A stretch of 64,000 nucleotides of DNA from Ga0077523 sp038324085 (GCA_038324085.1 JBBQHP010000013.1:37631-101630); one strand, 5' to 3'; positions 8,108 to 16,902 are shown, counted from the first letter of the stretch. The notes: generated by a model from the sequence alone, not told the origin. Translations and numbers: made by a program.

Positions 8108-9016
8108 ATGGAAAAACCGTACATCCTTCACCTGTTCACCCCGGCCGCGCAGGCGAGTCCGTTCGACGTGAACATGGCCTACGACGCCGGTTTCGATGCC
8201 GTGGTGCCCTACACCAATGTCGACACGGGCGGCATCGCGGGGCTCACCCAGGATGCGATCTTCTCGCGCGGCCCCAAGGGCGCGCGGCGCACCGGCATCT
8301 TCATCGGCGGTCGTGACGTCGACGTCGCGCTCGACATGCTGGACGCGGCCCGCATGGCGATGGTGCCGCCGTTCGAAGTGTCCGTATTCGCCGATCCGAG
8401 CGGTGCCTTCACCACGGCTGCCGCGGTCGTGGCTATCGTCGAGAAGCATCTCGAATCGAGCCACGGCGGAGGCCTCGCGGACCGCCAGGTGCTCGTGTTG
8501 GGCGGCACGGGACCGGTCGGGCTGGTGGCCGCCGCGCTCGCGGCGCAGGAAGGAGCCCGGGTCCAGCTCGCGAGTCACACGAGTCTCGATCGGGCCCAGG
8601 CCGCGGCCGGGCTGGTGCAGTCCCGCTATGGTCTTGCCGTCAATCCGGTTCTGGCCGACGGCAAGGGCCTTGCAGGTCTCGTCGCCAACGTCCACGTGGT
8701 GATCAGCGCCGCCAAGGCCGGCGCCGAAGTGCTGCCCAGGGCCGTGTTGGCCAAGGCCGCCGCCCTGCTGGTCGCCGCCGATGTCAATGCCGTGCCTCCG
8801 GCCGGGATCGCGGGCGTCGGCGTGATGGATGACGGCGCTCCGCTCGCCGGTGCCGGCCCCGCCAACGCGATCGGCATCGGGGCCCTCGCCATCGGCAACA
8901 TCAAGTACCAGGTGGAACGCGCCTTGTTCGAGAGCATGCGCACCGGCGCACAGGCGCAGTACCTCGATTTCCGCGATGCGTTTCGCAAGGCACGCGAACT
9001 CACCGCAACCCATTGA
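8108..9016 (+). CDS. mtdB: NAD(P)-dependent methylene-tetrahydromethanopterin dehydrogenase
   Basis: The 302-residue protein is collinear with MtdB. It opens with YILHLFTPAAQASPFDVNM, has PYTNVDTGG at about 34-42, and carries a Rossmann motif VLVLGGTGPVGLV at about 128-140. It ends with the IGIGALAIGNIKYQ segment typical of the family. MtdB oxidises methylene-H4MPT to methenyl-H4MPT in the cytoplasm. The ATG at 8108 is the clear start. The downstream gene begins within a few codons. Members of this family can prefer NAD or NADP, and cofactor choice cannot be read with certainty here. Confidence 0.95.
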   Translation: MEKPYILHLFTPAAQASPFDVNMAYDAGFDAVVPYTNVDTGGIAGLTQDAIFSRGPKGARRTGIFIGGRDVDVALDMLDAARMAMVPPFEVSVFADPSGAFTTAAAVVAIVEKHLESSHGGGLADRQVLVLGGTGPVGLVAAALAAQEGARVQLASHTSLDRAQAAAGLVQSRYGLAVNPVLADGKGLAGLVANVHVVISAAKAGAEVLPRAVLAKAAALLVAADVNAVPPAGIAGVGVMDDGAPLAGAGPANAIGIGALAIGNIKYQVERALFESMRTGAQAQYLDFRDAFRKARELTATH

Positions 9017-9030
9017 ACCGGCGCGGAACC

Positions 9031-10185
9031 ATGCGGTCCCCCGACCGGGTGGTGGTGATCGCAGTCTCGGGCCGGGCGCTCGCGCAGTCGGCCGCGAAAT
9101 GGGCCCGTCACGTGAACGTGCTGGATGCCTTCGGCGACGTCGACACGCGCGCGATCGCCGCCACGATGCCCGTTGGTCTGCGCGCGGGCATCGGGCTGGA
9201 CGGCGCGCGAATCGTGCGCGCACTACGCGCGCTGGACTTGCCGGCGGACACGCCCATCGTGACCGGCAGCGGCTTCGAACGCGTCCCCCGCTGGCTCGAT
9301 CGCGTGGGTGCATTCGGCCGGCTCTGCGCCAACGACGCCACGATCGTCGCCGCGCTGAAAGATCCGGACATCGGACTGGAACTCCTGACCGCGCTCGGCT
9401 GGCCCGTGCCCGAAACCCGTCGTACGCCGCCCGACGAGCGCAGCGGCTGGCTGTCGAAGCGCATCGGCGGAGCCGGCGGGGTCCATGTGCAACACGCGAC
9501 GGCAGGTCGCCGGACGGCCGGTCGTTACTGGCAGCGCGAAATTGCCGGCATCCCGATGTCGGTCACTTTCCTCGCCGATGGCCAGAGCGCCCACGTGCTC
9601 GGTTTCAACCGGCTGCTGGTGAGTGCCGTTGGCGCATTGCCGTTCTGTCACGCCGGTGCGATCTCGGGTGCGATGCTGCCGGATGAGATCGCGCGGGACC
9701 TGCGGCAACGCCTGCACCGGCTGGTCCGCGTCTGCGGCCTGCGTGGACTGAACGGCGTCGATTTCGTGCTGACCGACGCCGGACCCGTGATGCTGGAAGT
9801 CAATCCTCGCCCCACTGCCACGATCGACCTCTACGACGACGACTATCCCGAAGGGCTCGTCCGCTGGCACGTGGCCAGTTTCGACGGCCCCGTCGCCGAT
9901 TTCCCGGCGCCGCCACGGAATGCGGCTTGCCGGGCCCAACAGGTGATCTATGCCGCTCATGGGCTCTCGGTGCCGGCCTGCACGTCGTTGCCGGCGTGGT
10001 GCCGCGACGTTCCGACGCCGCGCAGCCGCATCGCCGGTGGCGCCCCGGTACTGAGCGTGAATGCCGCCGGCGCGACACCCGAGGCCGCACTGCGCGAACT
10101 CGACGCGCGCGTCGGCGAGATCGGGCGACATCTCGCACGCTGGCCGGCACAATGCGAACTGACCCACGGAGACGCGTTGCCATGA
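9031..10185 (+). CDS. ATP-grasp protein of the H4MPT gene cluster
   Basis: This about 384-residue protein has an ATP-grasp carboxylate-amine ligase core. There is a substrate-binding N-terminal part with VTGSGFERVPRWLDR, a lysine-bearing WLSKRIGGAGGVHVQ strand, and the metal-binding segment GVDFVLTDAGPVMLEVNPRPTATID. Homologues are found in H4MPT clusters of methylotrophs with no proven role. The reaction should be ATP-driven amide formation, perhaps on a cofactor tail, but the substrate is unknown. ATG at 9031 was chosen over a TTG at 9013 because it clears the mtdB stop and has a GGAA upstream. The stop overlaps the mch start (ATGA). Confidence 0.8.
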   Translation: MRSPDRVVVIAVSGRALAQSAAKWARHVNVLDAFGDVDTRAIAATMPVGLRAGIGLDGARIVRALRALDLPADTPIVTGSGFERVPRWLDRVGAFGRLCANDATIVAALKDPDIGLELLTALGWPVPETRRTPPDERSGWLSKRIGGAGGVHVQHATAGRRTAGRYWQREIAGIPMSVTFLADGQSAHVLGFNRLLVSAVGALPFCHAGAISGAMLPDEIARDLRQRLHRLVRVCGLRGLNGVDFVLTDAGPVMLEVNPRPTATIDLYDDDYPEGLVRWHVASFDGPVADFPAPPRNAACRAQQVIYAAHGLSVPACTSLPAWCRDVPTPRSRIAGGAPVLSVNAAGATPEAALRELDARVGEIGRHLARWPAQCELTHGDALP

Positions 10186-11171
10186 CCGAATTTCCGTCCG
10201 ATGCCGCTGCGTACGTCAGCGTGAACCGGCTGGCGGCGCCGCTGGTCGAGGCGCTGGTGAATTCCGCAGCTGCCCTGCGGATTGCGTTGACCCGCGGCTG
10301 GGGCGGCAGCCGGCTGCTCGACGCAGGCATCGACGCGCTCGGCGGCCTCGAAGCAGGCCGGCGGATCGCGGAGATCTGCATGGGCGGTCTCGGTACCGTG
10401 ACCCTCGTCCCGGGCGATGGCAAGGTGAGCGGCCTGAGCCATCTCCACGTCCACAGTTCCAACCCCGTGCTCGCCTGCCTCGCCAGCCAGTACGCGGGCT
10501 GGAGCCTCGACCACGGCGAGGGCAAGGATGCCTTCCGCGCGCTGGCCTCGGGTCCCGGGCGCGCGCTCGCCAGGCGCGAAGCGCTGTTCGCGGAACTCGA
10601 CTACACCGACCGCGCCGATTGCGCCGTGTTCGTGCTCGAAGTGGACCGACCGCCGCCTGATGCGGTGATCGAGAAGATCGCGCGCGACTGCGGACTCGAC
10701 GCCGATCGGGTCACATTCGTGCTGACACCGACCCGCAGCCTGTCCGGTGTGGTGCAGATCGTCGCCAGGGTCCTCGAGGTCGCCCTGCACAAGGCGCACG
10801 CCCTGGGATTCCCGCTCGCCGCTATCGTCGACGGCAGCGGCGCTGCGCCACTGCCCCCGCCGGCGCCCGAATTCATCGCCGCCATGGGCCGGACCAACGA
10901 CGCGATCCTGTTCGGCGGGCAGGTCTGCCTGTACGTCGACGCGACCGACGACGCAGCGCGTGCCCTGACCGAAGCGCTGCCTTCCTCCGCTTCGCGCGAG
11001 TACGGCAAACCCTTCGCCCAGATCTTCAAGGACTGCGGCCACGATTTCTACAAGATCGATCCGATGCTGTTCGCACCCGCCGAAGTACGCGTGTGCAATC
11101 TCGCCACCGGGCACGCGTTCAGTGCCGGTCGACGGGACGCGGCGCGGCTGGCGGAGTCCTTCGGCATTTGA
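10182..11171 (+). CDS. mch: Methenyltetrahydromethanopterin cyclohydrolase
   Basis: The 329-residue protein matches Mch along its length. It has SVNRLAAPLVEALV at about residues 13-26, a GGLGTVTLVPG segment, HVHSSNPVLACLASQYAGW, and YGKPFAQIFKDCGHDFYKIDP near the end. The enzyme hydrolyses methenyl-H4MPT to N5-formyl-H4MPT, the step between MtdB and Fhc. Start and stop overlap with both neighbours by a few bases (ATGA upstream, TTGA downstream), so it is translationally coupled within the operon. The length is normal. Confidence 0.95.
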   Translation: MTEFPSDAAAYVSVNRLAAPLVEALVNSAAALRIALTRGWGGSRLLDAGIDALGGLEAGRRIAEICMGGLGTVTLVPGDGKVSGLSHLHVHSSNPVLACLASQYAGWSLDHGEGKDAFRALASGPGRALARREALFAELDYTDRADCAVFVLEVDRPPPDAVIEKIARDCGLDADRVTFVLTPTRSLSGVVQIVARVLEVALHKAHALGFPLAAIVDGSGAAPLPPPAPEFIAAMGRTNDAILFGGQVCLYVDATDDAARALTEALPSSASREYGKPFAQIFKDCGHDFYKIDPMLFAPAEVRVCNLATGHAFSAGRRDAARLAESFGI

Positions 11172-12085
11172 GATCCGCTGCCTGCATCGCGATCGCGACC
11201 GATACGCATGGGTGGCACACGAAACGGCTGGCGCAGGCGTTCGCGACGCTGGGCGTCGAAACCAGGGTCGTGTCGCTGGCGGCCTGCCGCGTCGACCTGG
11301 ACGCGAACCGCTACGGGCTGGTCGTTCCCGGGTTCGGCGACGCACTGCCGGACGGCGTGCTGGTGCGCGAGATTGCCGCCGGCAGTTTCGAGCAGGTGAC
11401 GCTGCGGCTCGGCTTTCTGCACGCCCTCGCCGAATGGGGCGTGCCCATCTCGAACAGCCCGCGGGCGGTGGAACGGACCGTGGACAAGTCGATGACGTCG
11501 ATGCTGCTGCGCCGCGCCGGCGTCCCGACGCCGGCCACCTGGACGCTCGAATCGAGCGCGTTCGCGCGTGGGCTGCTCCTGCGTGAGACCTCGGCCGGAC
11601 ATCGTCTGGTACTGAAGCCGCTGTTCGGATCCCAGGGCAAGGGCCTGCGCCGGCTTGCCGCCGGTGACGCGTTGCCGGATCCGGCCGAGGTGGCCGGCGT
11701 GTTCTATCTCCAGCGCTTCGTCGAACCCGCCGGCGACGACGCGCACGACCATCGCCTGTTCGTCGTCGGCGGGCGAACCGTCGCCGCGATGACGCGCCGC
11801 GGATCGGACTGGGTGCACAACGTCGCATTGGGCGCGCACTGCTCAGGCAGCGCGCCGGACCCCGATCTGTGCGACCTGGCGGAGCGCGCCGCGGCGGCCG
11901 TCGGCGCCGACTACGCGGGCGTCGACCTGATGCGCGACCGCGACGGCGCCCCCCTGGTGATCGAAGTCAACGGCATTCCCGCATGGCGCGGCCTGCAGTC
12001 GGTGTGTGCGCTCGACATCGCGGCGGCCCTGGCGCAGAACTTCAACACGTGTCATCTGGCGAGCGCCGCCCGGGCCGTGCGGTGA
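11168..12085 (+). CDS. RimK-like ATP-grasp ligase of the H4MPT cluster
   Basis: The roughly 305-residue protein resembles RimK/MptN-type ligases. The N-terminus has ATDTHGWHTKRLAQAF. The ATP-grasp domain shows SNSPRAVERTVDKSMTSMLL, VLKPLFGSQGKGL, and the metal site ADYAGVDLM followed by PLVIEVNGIPAWRGLQ. RimK-family enzymes add glutamate to proteins or cofactors. In archaea MptN adds glutamate to H4MPT, and bacterial methylofuran carries a polyglutamate tail. A glutamylation role is therefore likely but not shown. The TTG start at 11168 overlaps the mch stop, and the end overlaps the next gene's GTG start. Confidence 0.8.
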   Translation: MRSAACIAIATDTHGWHTKRLAQAFATLGVETRVVSLAACRVDLDANRYGLVVPGFGDALPDGVLVREIAAGSFEQVTLRLGFLHALAEWGVPISNSPRAVERTVDKSMTSMLLRRAGVPTPATWTLESSAFARGLLLRETSAGHRLVLKPLFGSQGKGLRRLAAGDALPDPAEVAGVFYLQRFVEPAGDDAHDHRLFVVGGRTVAAMTRRGSDWVHNVALGAHCSGSAPDPDLCDLAERAAAAVGADYAGVDLMRDRDGAPLVIEVNGIPAWRGLQSVCALDIAAALAQNFNTCHLASAARAVR

Positions 12086-12987
12086 TCCCGGGTGCCGGGC
12101 GCTGCCCCGAACAGGTGGCGCGCGCGTTCGTCGATGCGTGCCTGCTCGATGTCACGGCCCTCAAGCCCGGCAACGTCGGTCTGCACGGTGCCGGCCACGG
12201 CATGAGCGTGGCCGATTTCATCCGCAGCGCGCCGGCGGCGGCGCGGGAAATCGCCGCCCCGGACGCCACGGTGGGTGAACGCATTGCACGCGCGGTGACG
12301 GCCACGCACGCAGCCGTGGGCATGAACACCAACCTGGGAATCGTGCTGCTGACAGCACCGTTGGCGCATACCGCGCTGATGGCTTCCGGCCGGCTCGAAG
12401 CGGTACTGGCAGGACTGAGCGTCGGCGATGCGGCACACGCCTTCCAGGCCATCCGCATGGCCGCGCCCGGCGGTCTCGGCACCAGCGCGCGGCACGACGT
12501 GGCCGCACCCGCGCGCGTGACCTTGCTCGAAGCCATGCGCGAGGCGGCGCCACGGGACCGCATCGCGTTCCAGTACGACAGCGGCTTTGCCGACGTGCTG
12601 GGCCTGGGTCGCAGCGCGCTGGATGCGGCTCGCAGCCGCGGCCTCGATTGGCGCAGCACTGCGACCGAGGTGTTCATGGCTTTCCTCACCCGCTACCCGG
12701 ATTCGCACGTGCGGCGTAAACTCGGCGCCTCCCGGGCAACGGCCCTGCGCGACGCGGCGTCCGCCCTCGCGACACAAGAAGCGGCGCAGCGCCCGGGACG
12801 GACCGCACGACTGGTGGCATGGGATCGCGAGCTCAAGGCCGGTGGCGTCAATCCCGGGACGAGCGCCGATCTCACCGTGGCGACGTTGTTCGCGGCATTT
12901 CTGGACGACGGATCGGGTTGGAGCGCAGGTACCGGCTGTCCCGGCACCTGCGCACGTGATGGTGGAGGCGTTTCCGCACACCGGTAG
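12082..12987 (+). CDS. CitG/MdcB-like triphosphoribosyl-dephospho-CoA synthase family protein of the H4MPT cluster
   Basis: The 301-residue protein has the all-helical CitG pattern: LKPGNVGLHGAGHGM at about 30-45, VGMNTNLGIVLLTAPLA near 80, GGLGTSARHDV, and a late VNPGTSADLTVATLFAAFL. CitG makes the citrate/malonate decarboxylase prosthetic-group precursor from ATP and dephospho-CoA, but no such decarboxylase genes are here. Homologues are found in methylotroph H4MPT clusters with unknown function. A transferase acting on a nucleotide or cofactor precursor is plausible. The GTG start overlaps the preceding stop, and fae follows after 32 bases. Confidence 0.82.
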   Translation: MIPGAGRCPEQVARAFVDACLLDVTALKPGNVGLHGAGHGMSVADFIRSAPAAAREIAAPDATVGERIARAVTATHAAVGMNTNLGIVLLTAPLAHTALMASGRLEAVLAGLSVGDAAHAFQAIRMAAPGGLGTSARHDVAAPARVTLLEAMREAAPRDRIAFQYDSGFADVLGLGRSALDAARSRGLDWRSTATEVFMAFLTRYPDSHVRRKLGASRATALRDAASALATQEAAQRPGRTARLVAWDRELKAGGVNPGTSADLTVATLFAAFLDDGSGWSAGTGCPGTCARDGGGVSAHR

Positions 12988-13008
12988 TTGTTCAACGACG
13001 ACAACGAT

Positions 13009-13015
13009 GGAGGAG
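13009..13015 (+). promoter_or_regulatory. Strong ribosome-binding site of fae
   Basis: GGAGGAG lies four bases before the fae ATG. It is the clearest Shine-Dalgarno in the C1 operon, whose other genes rely on stop-start overlaps. Fae is known as an abundant enzyme in methylotrophs, so strong initiation fits. Confidence 0.6.
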
Positions 13016-13019
13016 AGTC

Positions 13020-13529
13020 ATGGCTAAGATCAACAAGTTGATGGTAGGCGAGTCGCTGGTCGGTGATGGCAATGAAGTCGCGCACATCGATCTAATCATG
13101 GGACCTCGCGGCGGCACCGCCGAAACCGCGTTCGCGAACTGTCTCACCAACAACAAGGACGGCTTCACTTCGCTGCTCGCGGTGATCGCGCCCAACCTGA
13201 TGGCGAAACCGAGCACGGTGATGTTCAACAAGGTCACCATCAAAGGCGCCAAGCAGGCCGTGCAGATGTTCGGGCCCGCGCAGGCGGCCGTGGCGCGAGC
13301 GGTCGCGGACTGCGTCGCCGAGGGCACGATTCCCCAGGACGAGGCGAACGACATCTTCATCTGCGTCGGCGTGTTCATCCACTGGGACGCCGCCGACGAC
13401 GCCAAGATCTACGACTACAACTACAAGGCCGTGAAGGAATCGATCGAACGCGCCGTCCGCGGGGATCCGCAGCCGTCCGAAGTCACCGCCAAGCGGGCCT
13501 CGGCCAAGCACCCCTTCTCGCCGAAGTAG
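13020..13529 (+). CDS. fae: Formaldehyde-activating enzyme
   Basis: The 169-residue protein matches Fae. It begins INKLMVGESLVGDGNEVAHID, with the catalytic-type histidine at His22 in this numbering, followed by MGPRGGTAETAFANCLTNN. It also has KPSTVMFNKVTIKGAKQA and GVFIHWDAADDAKIYDYNY. Fae condenses formaldehyde with H4MPT to methylene-H4MPT and so feeds MtdB. It closes the plus-strand operon. The length is typical. It is the clearest sign that the pathway handles formaldehyde, whether for energy, assimilation or detoxification. Confidence 0.97.
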   Translation: MAKINKLMVGESLVGDGNEVAHIDLIMGPRGGTAETAFANCLTNNKDGFTSLLAVIAPNLMAKPSTVMFNKVTIKGAKQAVQMFGPAQAAVARAVADCVAEGTIPQDEANDIFICVGVFIHWDAADDAKIYDYNYKAVKESIERAVRGDPQPSEVTAKRASAKHPFSPK

Positions 13530-13556
13530 CCGGGCGCGACGGTCGTTCGTCGGCGT

Positions 13557-14252
13557 CTAGACGAAACGGCTCAGGGTCGAGCGATCCAGATTACCGTCGT
13601 GGATCGCACTCGCCACCAGTACCGCGTGCATGTCCAGGGCCTCCAGAGTCGCGAGGTCCTGGGCATCGCGCACACCGCCGGCCGCAATCAGACTTTTGCC
13701 GGGCGCCGCGCTGCGCAGCCGTCGCAGCCGGTCGCCGGACGGCCCCTGGAGCGAGCCCACCCGCTCCAATGTCATCGCGATGACCCGCTGCGGCCAACGC
13801 TCCGGCTGGTCGAACAATTCCGGCGGGCCGAGGCGAACGTCGTGACGGGTGTCGAGCGACAGCATCGCATCGGGCGCTGCGTCGAGCAGTGCAGCGAGCG
13901 CATCGGCGGAGCCGAGCGACTCGGTGCCGATGACCACGGTGATGCCCGGCGCGAGCCACCCTGCGATCGAGGCGCTCGTGCCGAAGCCCGCGTCGATCCA
14001 CAACGCAAGATCGGGAAACGCGCTCGCCAGGCTCCGCACCGCTTCGCGATGATCGCCGCATCCGCGAATCGCGTCCAGATCGGCTACGTACAAGGCGGGG
14101 AAGGGTGCCAGGGCCAGCAGCCCGCGTGCGACGTCGAGCGGATCGCTGGAATGCGCCAGCGGTGATACAAGCGGACGATAACGCGAACGTTCGCCGTAGC
14201 GCGCTTGCACCACGTGGCCGCCCATCAGATCGATGACCGGGACGACGATCAT
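13557..14252 (-). CDS. HisA/HisF-like TIM-barrel protein of the H4MPT cluster
   Basis: The 231-residue protein resembles phosphoribosylformimino-AICAR isomerase. It starts MIVVPVIDLMGGHVVQAR with Asp8, contains LYVADLDAI, has a second Asp in LSLDTRHDV (Asp134), and ends with IAAGGVRDAQDLATL and a phosphate-binding-like AVLVASAIHDG. HisA uses such an Asp pair for Amadori isomerisation. No histidine genes adjoin it. It starts 32 bases from the divergent MfnD-like gene, so it likely acts in cofactor synthesis. The substrate is unknown. Confidence 0.8.
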   Translation of the reverse strand: MIVVPVIDLMGGHVVQARYGERSRYRPLVSPLAHSSDPLDVARGLLALAPFPALYVADLDAIRGCGDHREAVRSLASAFPDLALWIDAGFGTSASIAGWLAPGITVVIGTESLGSADALAALLDAAPDAMLSLDTRHDVRLGPPELFDQPERWPQRVIAMTLERVGSLQGPSGDRLRRLRSAAPGKSLIAAGGVRDAQDLATLEALDMHAVLVASAIHDGNLDRSTLSRFV

Positions 14253-14284
14253 GAGCAGGTGGCTGAGCGCACGTTGACGACACC

Positions 14285-15274
14285 TTGAACATCTTCGTCT
14301 ACGAGCATATCACCGGCGGCGGCCTGATCGGCAGCCCGATGCCGGCGTCGCTGGCGACGGAAGGCCGGATGATGCGCGATGCGCTGATGCGCGATCTCGT
14401 CGCCGTTCCCGGCGTCGAGATCGTGACGTTGCGCGACGCGCGCATCGCGCCGCCCCCGGAGCCGGTGCAGTCGATCGTCCTGTCCGATCGCGCGCAGTGG
14501 GACAGCGCATTCGATGTGATCGCCGCGAAGGCCGACGCGGTCTGGCCGATCGCACCGGAGACCGGCGGCATCCTGGAACGGCTCTCCCGCAGAATCGGCC
14601 GCGCCGGCCGCCCGCTCATCGGCAGTTCGGCGGAGGCCGTGCACGTCGCGGCGAGCAAGCGCGAAACGCATCGGGCGCTGGTCGCGTGCGGTGTCGCGTC
14701 CGTTACCACGTTCAGCCTGGACGCGAATCCGCCGGACTCACCGGGTCCCTGGGTGGCCAAGCCCGATGACGGCTGCGGGTGCGCGGACACGTACTGTTTC
14801 CCGGACCGGTCAGCGGCGCTTCGTTGGGCGATGTCGCGCGCCGATGCCTCGCGTTTCGTGCTCCAGCCGCACGTTGCCGGCGAGGTCCTCAGCCTGTGCG
14901 TCCTGGCCCGGGACGCTCGCGCGTGGCTGTTGTGCGTGAATCGGCAACGCATGCAGTTGCGCGACGGGGCGTTCGTGTTCACGGGCACGGAGGTCAACGC
15001 GATCGCGGACCACGGCGGCGATTTCACCGGGCTGGCGCAGGCCGTCGTTGCCGCGCTGCCGGGATTGCGCGGCTATTGCGGCATCGACGTGATACAAACG
15101 CCGTCCGGGCCGATGGTGATCGACGTCAATCCGCGCCTCACGACCTCCTGGGTGGGGCTCGGCCGTGCCTTGCGTCTCAATCCGGCAGCGCTGGTCCTGG
15201 ACCTGTTCGCGAACGACGGCTTCACCTTGCCGGCGATCGGAGGAACCGTGATCGATGTGCGTGTCGGCGTCTGA
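14285..15274 (+). CDS. mfnD: MfnD-like ATP-grasp ligase (tyramine-glutamate ligase family)
   Basis: The 329-residue ATP-grasp protein opens NIFVYEHITGGGLIG, the signature start of the MfnD family. It goes on to AASKRETHRALVACGV, WVAKPDDGCGCADTY, and the metal site YCGIDVIQTPSGPMVIDVNPRLTTSW. In methanogens MfnD attaches glutamate to tyramine for methanofuran. In bacteria the same role in methylofuran is likely. Translation begins at a TTG (14285). The gene leads a three-gene unit with the MfnF- and MfnE-like genes. The assignment is by family and neighbours. Confidence 0.82.
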   Translation: MNIFVYEHITGGGLIGSPMPASLATEGRMMRDALMRDLVAVPGVEIVTLRDARIAPPPEPVQSIVLSDRAQWDSAFDVIAAKADAVWPIAPETGGILERLSRRIGRAGRPLIGSSAEAVHVAASKRETHRALVACGVASVTTFSLDANPPDSPGPWVAKPDDGCGCADTYCFPDRSAALRWAMSRADASRFVLQPHVAGEVLSLCVLARDARAWLLCVNRQRMQLRDGAFVFTGTEVNAIADHGGDFTGLAQAVVAALPGLRGYCGIDVIQTPSGPMVIDVNPRLTTSWVGLGRALRLNPAALVLDLFANDGFTLPAIGGTVIDVRVGV

Positions 15275-15292
15275 CCGCGCTATCCTCGCGGC

Positions 15293-16315
15293 ATGACTTT
15301 CGGTTGGGATCTCGGCGGCGCGCACGTGAAGCTCGCGGTGCTGGACGACACGGGCCGGCTCGCCCGGGTCGAGCAGGCGCCCTGCCGCCTGTGGCTGGGC
15401 CTGGGCGAACTGGAGAACGCGTTGCAGGTGCTGGGGGGCGCCGGCGCCCCGCTCGATCGCCACGCAGTCACCATGACCGGCGAACTGGTGGACCTCTTTC
15501 CGGACCGCGCCGCGGGTGTCCGCGCCATCCTCGATACCTTCCTGCGCGTCACCGGGGCGCGGGACGTCGCGGTGCTCGCGGGAGACGCCCTGGTGGCGCC
15601 GACGGAAGCCTGCGGACGGTGGCGCACGGTGGCGTCCGCCAATTGGCGCGCGACGGCGCAGGCGACGGCACGCCTCGTGGACGAAGCACTCGTGGTCGAT
15701 CTCGGCAGCACCACGACCGACCTCATGCCGATCTCTCAGGGCAACCCGGTCGATGGCGTGGACGACGACCACGCACGGCTCGCGAAGCAGACGCTCGTGT
15801 ACACCGGCGTGGTACGCACGCCCCTCATGGCGTTCGCCCGGCATGCGCCCTTCGGCGGCCGCTGGGTGGGCCTCATGGCCGAATACTTCGCGACTGCCGG
15901 TGACCTCTATCGCATCTCCGGCGAGCTTCCGGTGGCATTCGATCATGCGGACACCGCGGACGGACGCGGCCGGTCGAAGGCCGAGAGCATCGTGCGCCTC
16001 GCGCGCATGATCGGCCTCGACGCACCGGATGCGCCCGACACCGCGTGGGAGCAGCTCGCCGCGTGGTTCGCACGACGCCAGCTGGACCATCTGTGCAGCG
16101 CCTGTGAACGGCAGTTCTCGCGCGGCGCCATCGGTCCCACGGCGCCCGTGATCGGACTGGGCGTGGGTACGTTCGTCGTGCGCCGGCTTGCCGCGACGCT
16201 CGCACGACCCTATCTCGATTTCTCCGTCCTGATGGACGCGCCGGAGGCACTCGCCCCGGCCGTGGCGGTATGCGGCCCGGCAGTGGCAGTGGCACGGTTC
16301 GCCGACGCGCGCTGA
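15293..16315 (+). CDS. mfnF: MfnF-like protein (hydantoinase/oxoprolinase-fold H4MPT-linked C1 transfer protein)
   Basis: The 340-residue protein has an ASKHA-type fold. GWDLGGAHVKLAVLDDTG lies at the N-terminus, TMTGELVDLFPDRAAGV near 60, and VVDLGSTTTDLMPIS near 140, the phosphate-binding loops of the hydantoinase/oxoprolinase family. The archaeal counterpart MfnF couples the aminomethylfuran diphosphate to gamma-glutamyltyramine to build methanofuran. The start is 18 bases after the MfnD-like gene and the stop overlaps the start of the kinase gene (TGATG), so the three are one operon. Confidence 0.85.
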   Translation: MTFGWDLGGAHVKLAVLDDTGRLARVEQAPCRLWLGLGELENALQVLGGAGAPLDRHAVTMTGELVDLFPDRAAGVRAILDTFLRVTGARDVAVLAGDALVAPTEACGRWRTVASANWRATAQATARLVDEALVVDLGSTTTDLMPISQGNPVDGVDDDHARLAKQTLVYTGVVRTPLMAFARHAPFGGRWVGLMAEYFATAGDLYRISGELPVAFDHADTADGRGRSKAESIVRLARMIGLDAPDAPDTAWEQLAAWFARRQLDHLCSACERQFSRGAIGPTAPVIGLGVGTFVVRRLAATLARPYLDFSVLMDAPEALAPAVAVCGPAVAVARFADAR

Positions 16316-16902
16316 TGGGCACCGTGGTCGTCAAGATCGGGGGCAGCCTGATGCACACCGACAAGGCCGCGCGATTGCTCGCCGGCCTGGCCGACACCGG
16401 CGACAGGCCGCTCGCGATCGTGCCCGGCGGCGGTGCGTTCGCGGACGCCGTCCGCCTCGCGCAGTCAGGGCAGCGCTTCTCCGACACCACCGCGCATCGG
16501 ATGGCACTGCTCGCAATGGACATGTCGGCATGGATGCTCGCGGACCTCGCACCCGCGCTCGTCGTCGCCGGGGAGCTGCGCGAATTCCGCTCGGCCTGGT
16601 CGGCGGGGCTCACGCCGGTGTGGGCCCCGGCGCAAATGGCCTCGATCGCTGCGGACATTCCGCCATCCTGGGACGTGACCTCCGACAGCCTCGCCGCATG
16701 GCTGGCGAATGTGGTGCGCGCCGAGCACCTCCTGGTCGTGAAATCGTGCGCCGTGCCGGAGGACCATGACCACGATGCCGCCACGCTCGCGCGGGCTGGC
16801 ATCGTCGACGCCTGTTTCCCGCGCTACGTTGCCGGCGCGGATTTCACCTGGCGCGTCGTCTCGGGCGACGTCGCGGCATTGGCCGCGCTCGCCTCAGCCT
16901 AG
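16315..16902 (+). CDS. mfnE: MfnE-like amino-acid-kinase family protein
   Basis: The 195-residue protein has the amino acid kinase fold: VVVKIGGSLM at residues 4-13, LAIVPGGGAFADAVR near 38-52, and a DVTSDSLAAWLA segment. Archaeal MfnE phosphorylates aminomethylfuranmethanol phosphate to the diphosphate that MfnF uses. The short length fits that branch rather than aspartate or glutamate kinases. It is third in the mfnD-F-E unit. It converges with the folK-like gene, their ends overlapping by four bases. Confidence 0.83.
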   Translation: MGTVVVKIGGSLMHTDKAARLLAGLADTGDRPLAIVPGGGAFADAVRLAQSGQRFSDTTAHRMALLAMDMSAWMLADLAPALVVAGELREFRSAWSAGLTPVWAPAQMASIAADIPPSWDVTSDSLAAWLANVVRAEHLLVVKSCAVPEDHDHDAATLARAGIVDACFPRYVAGADFTWRVVSGDVAALAALASA

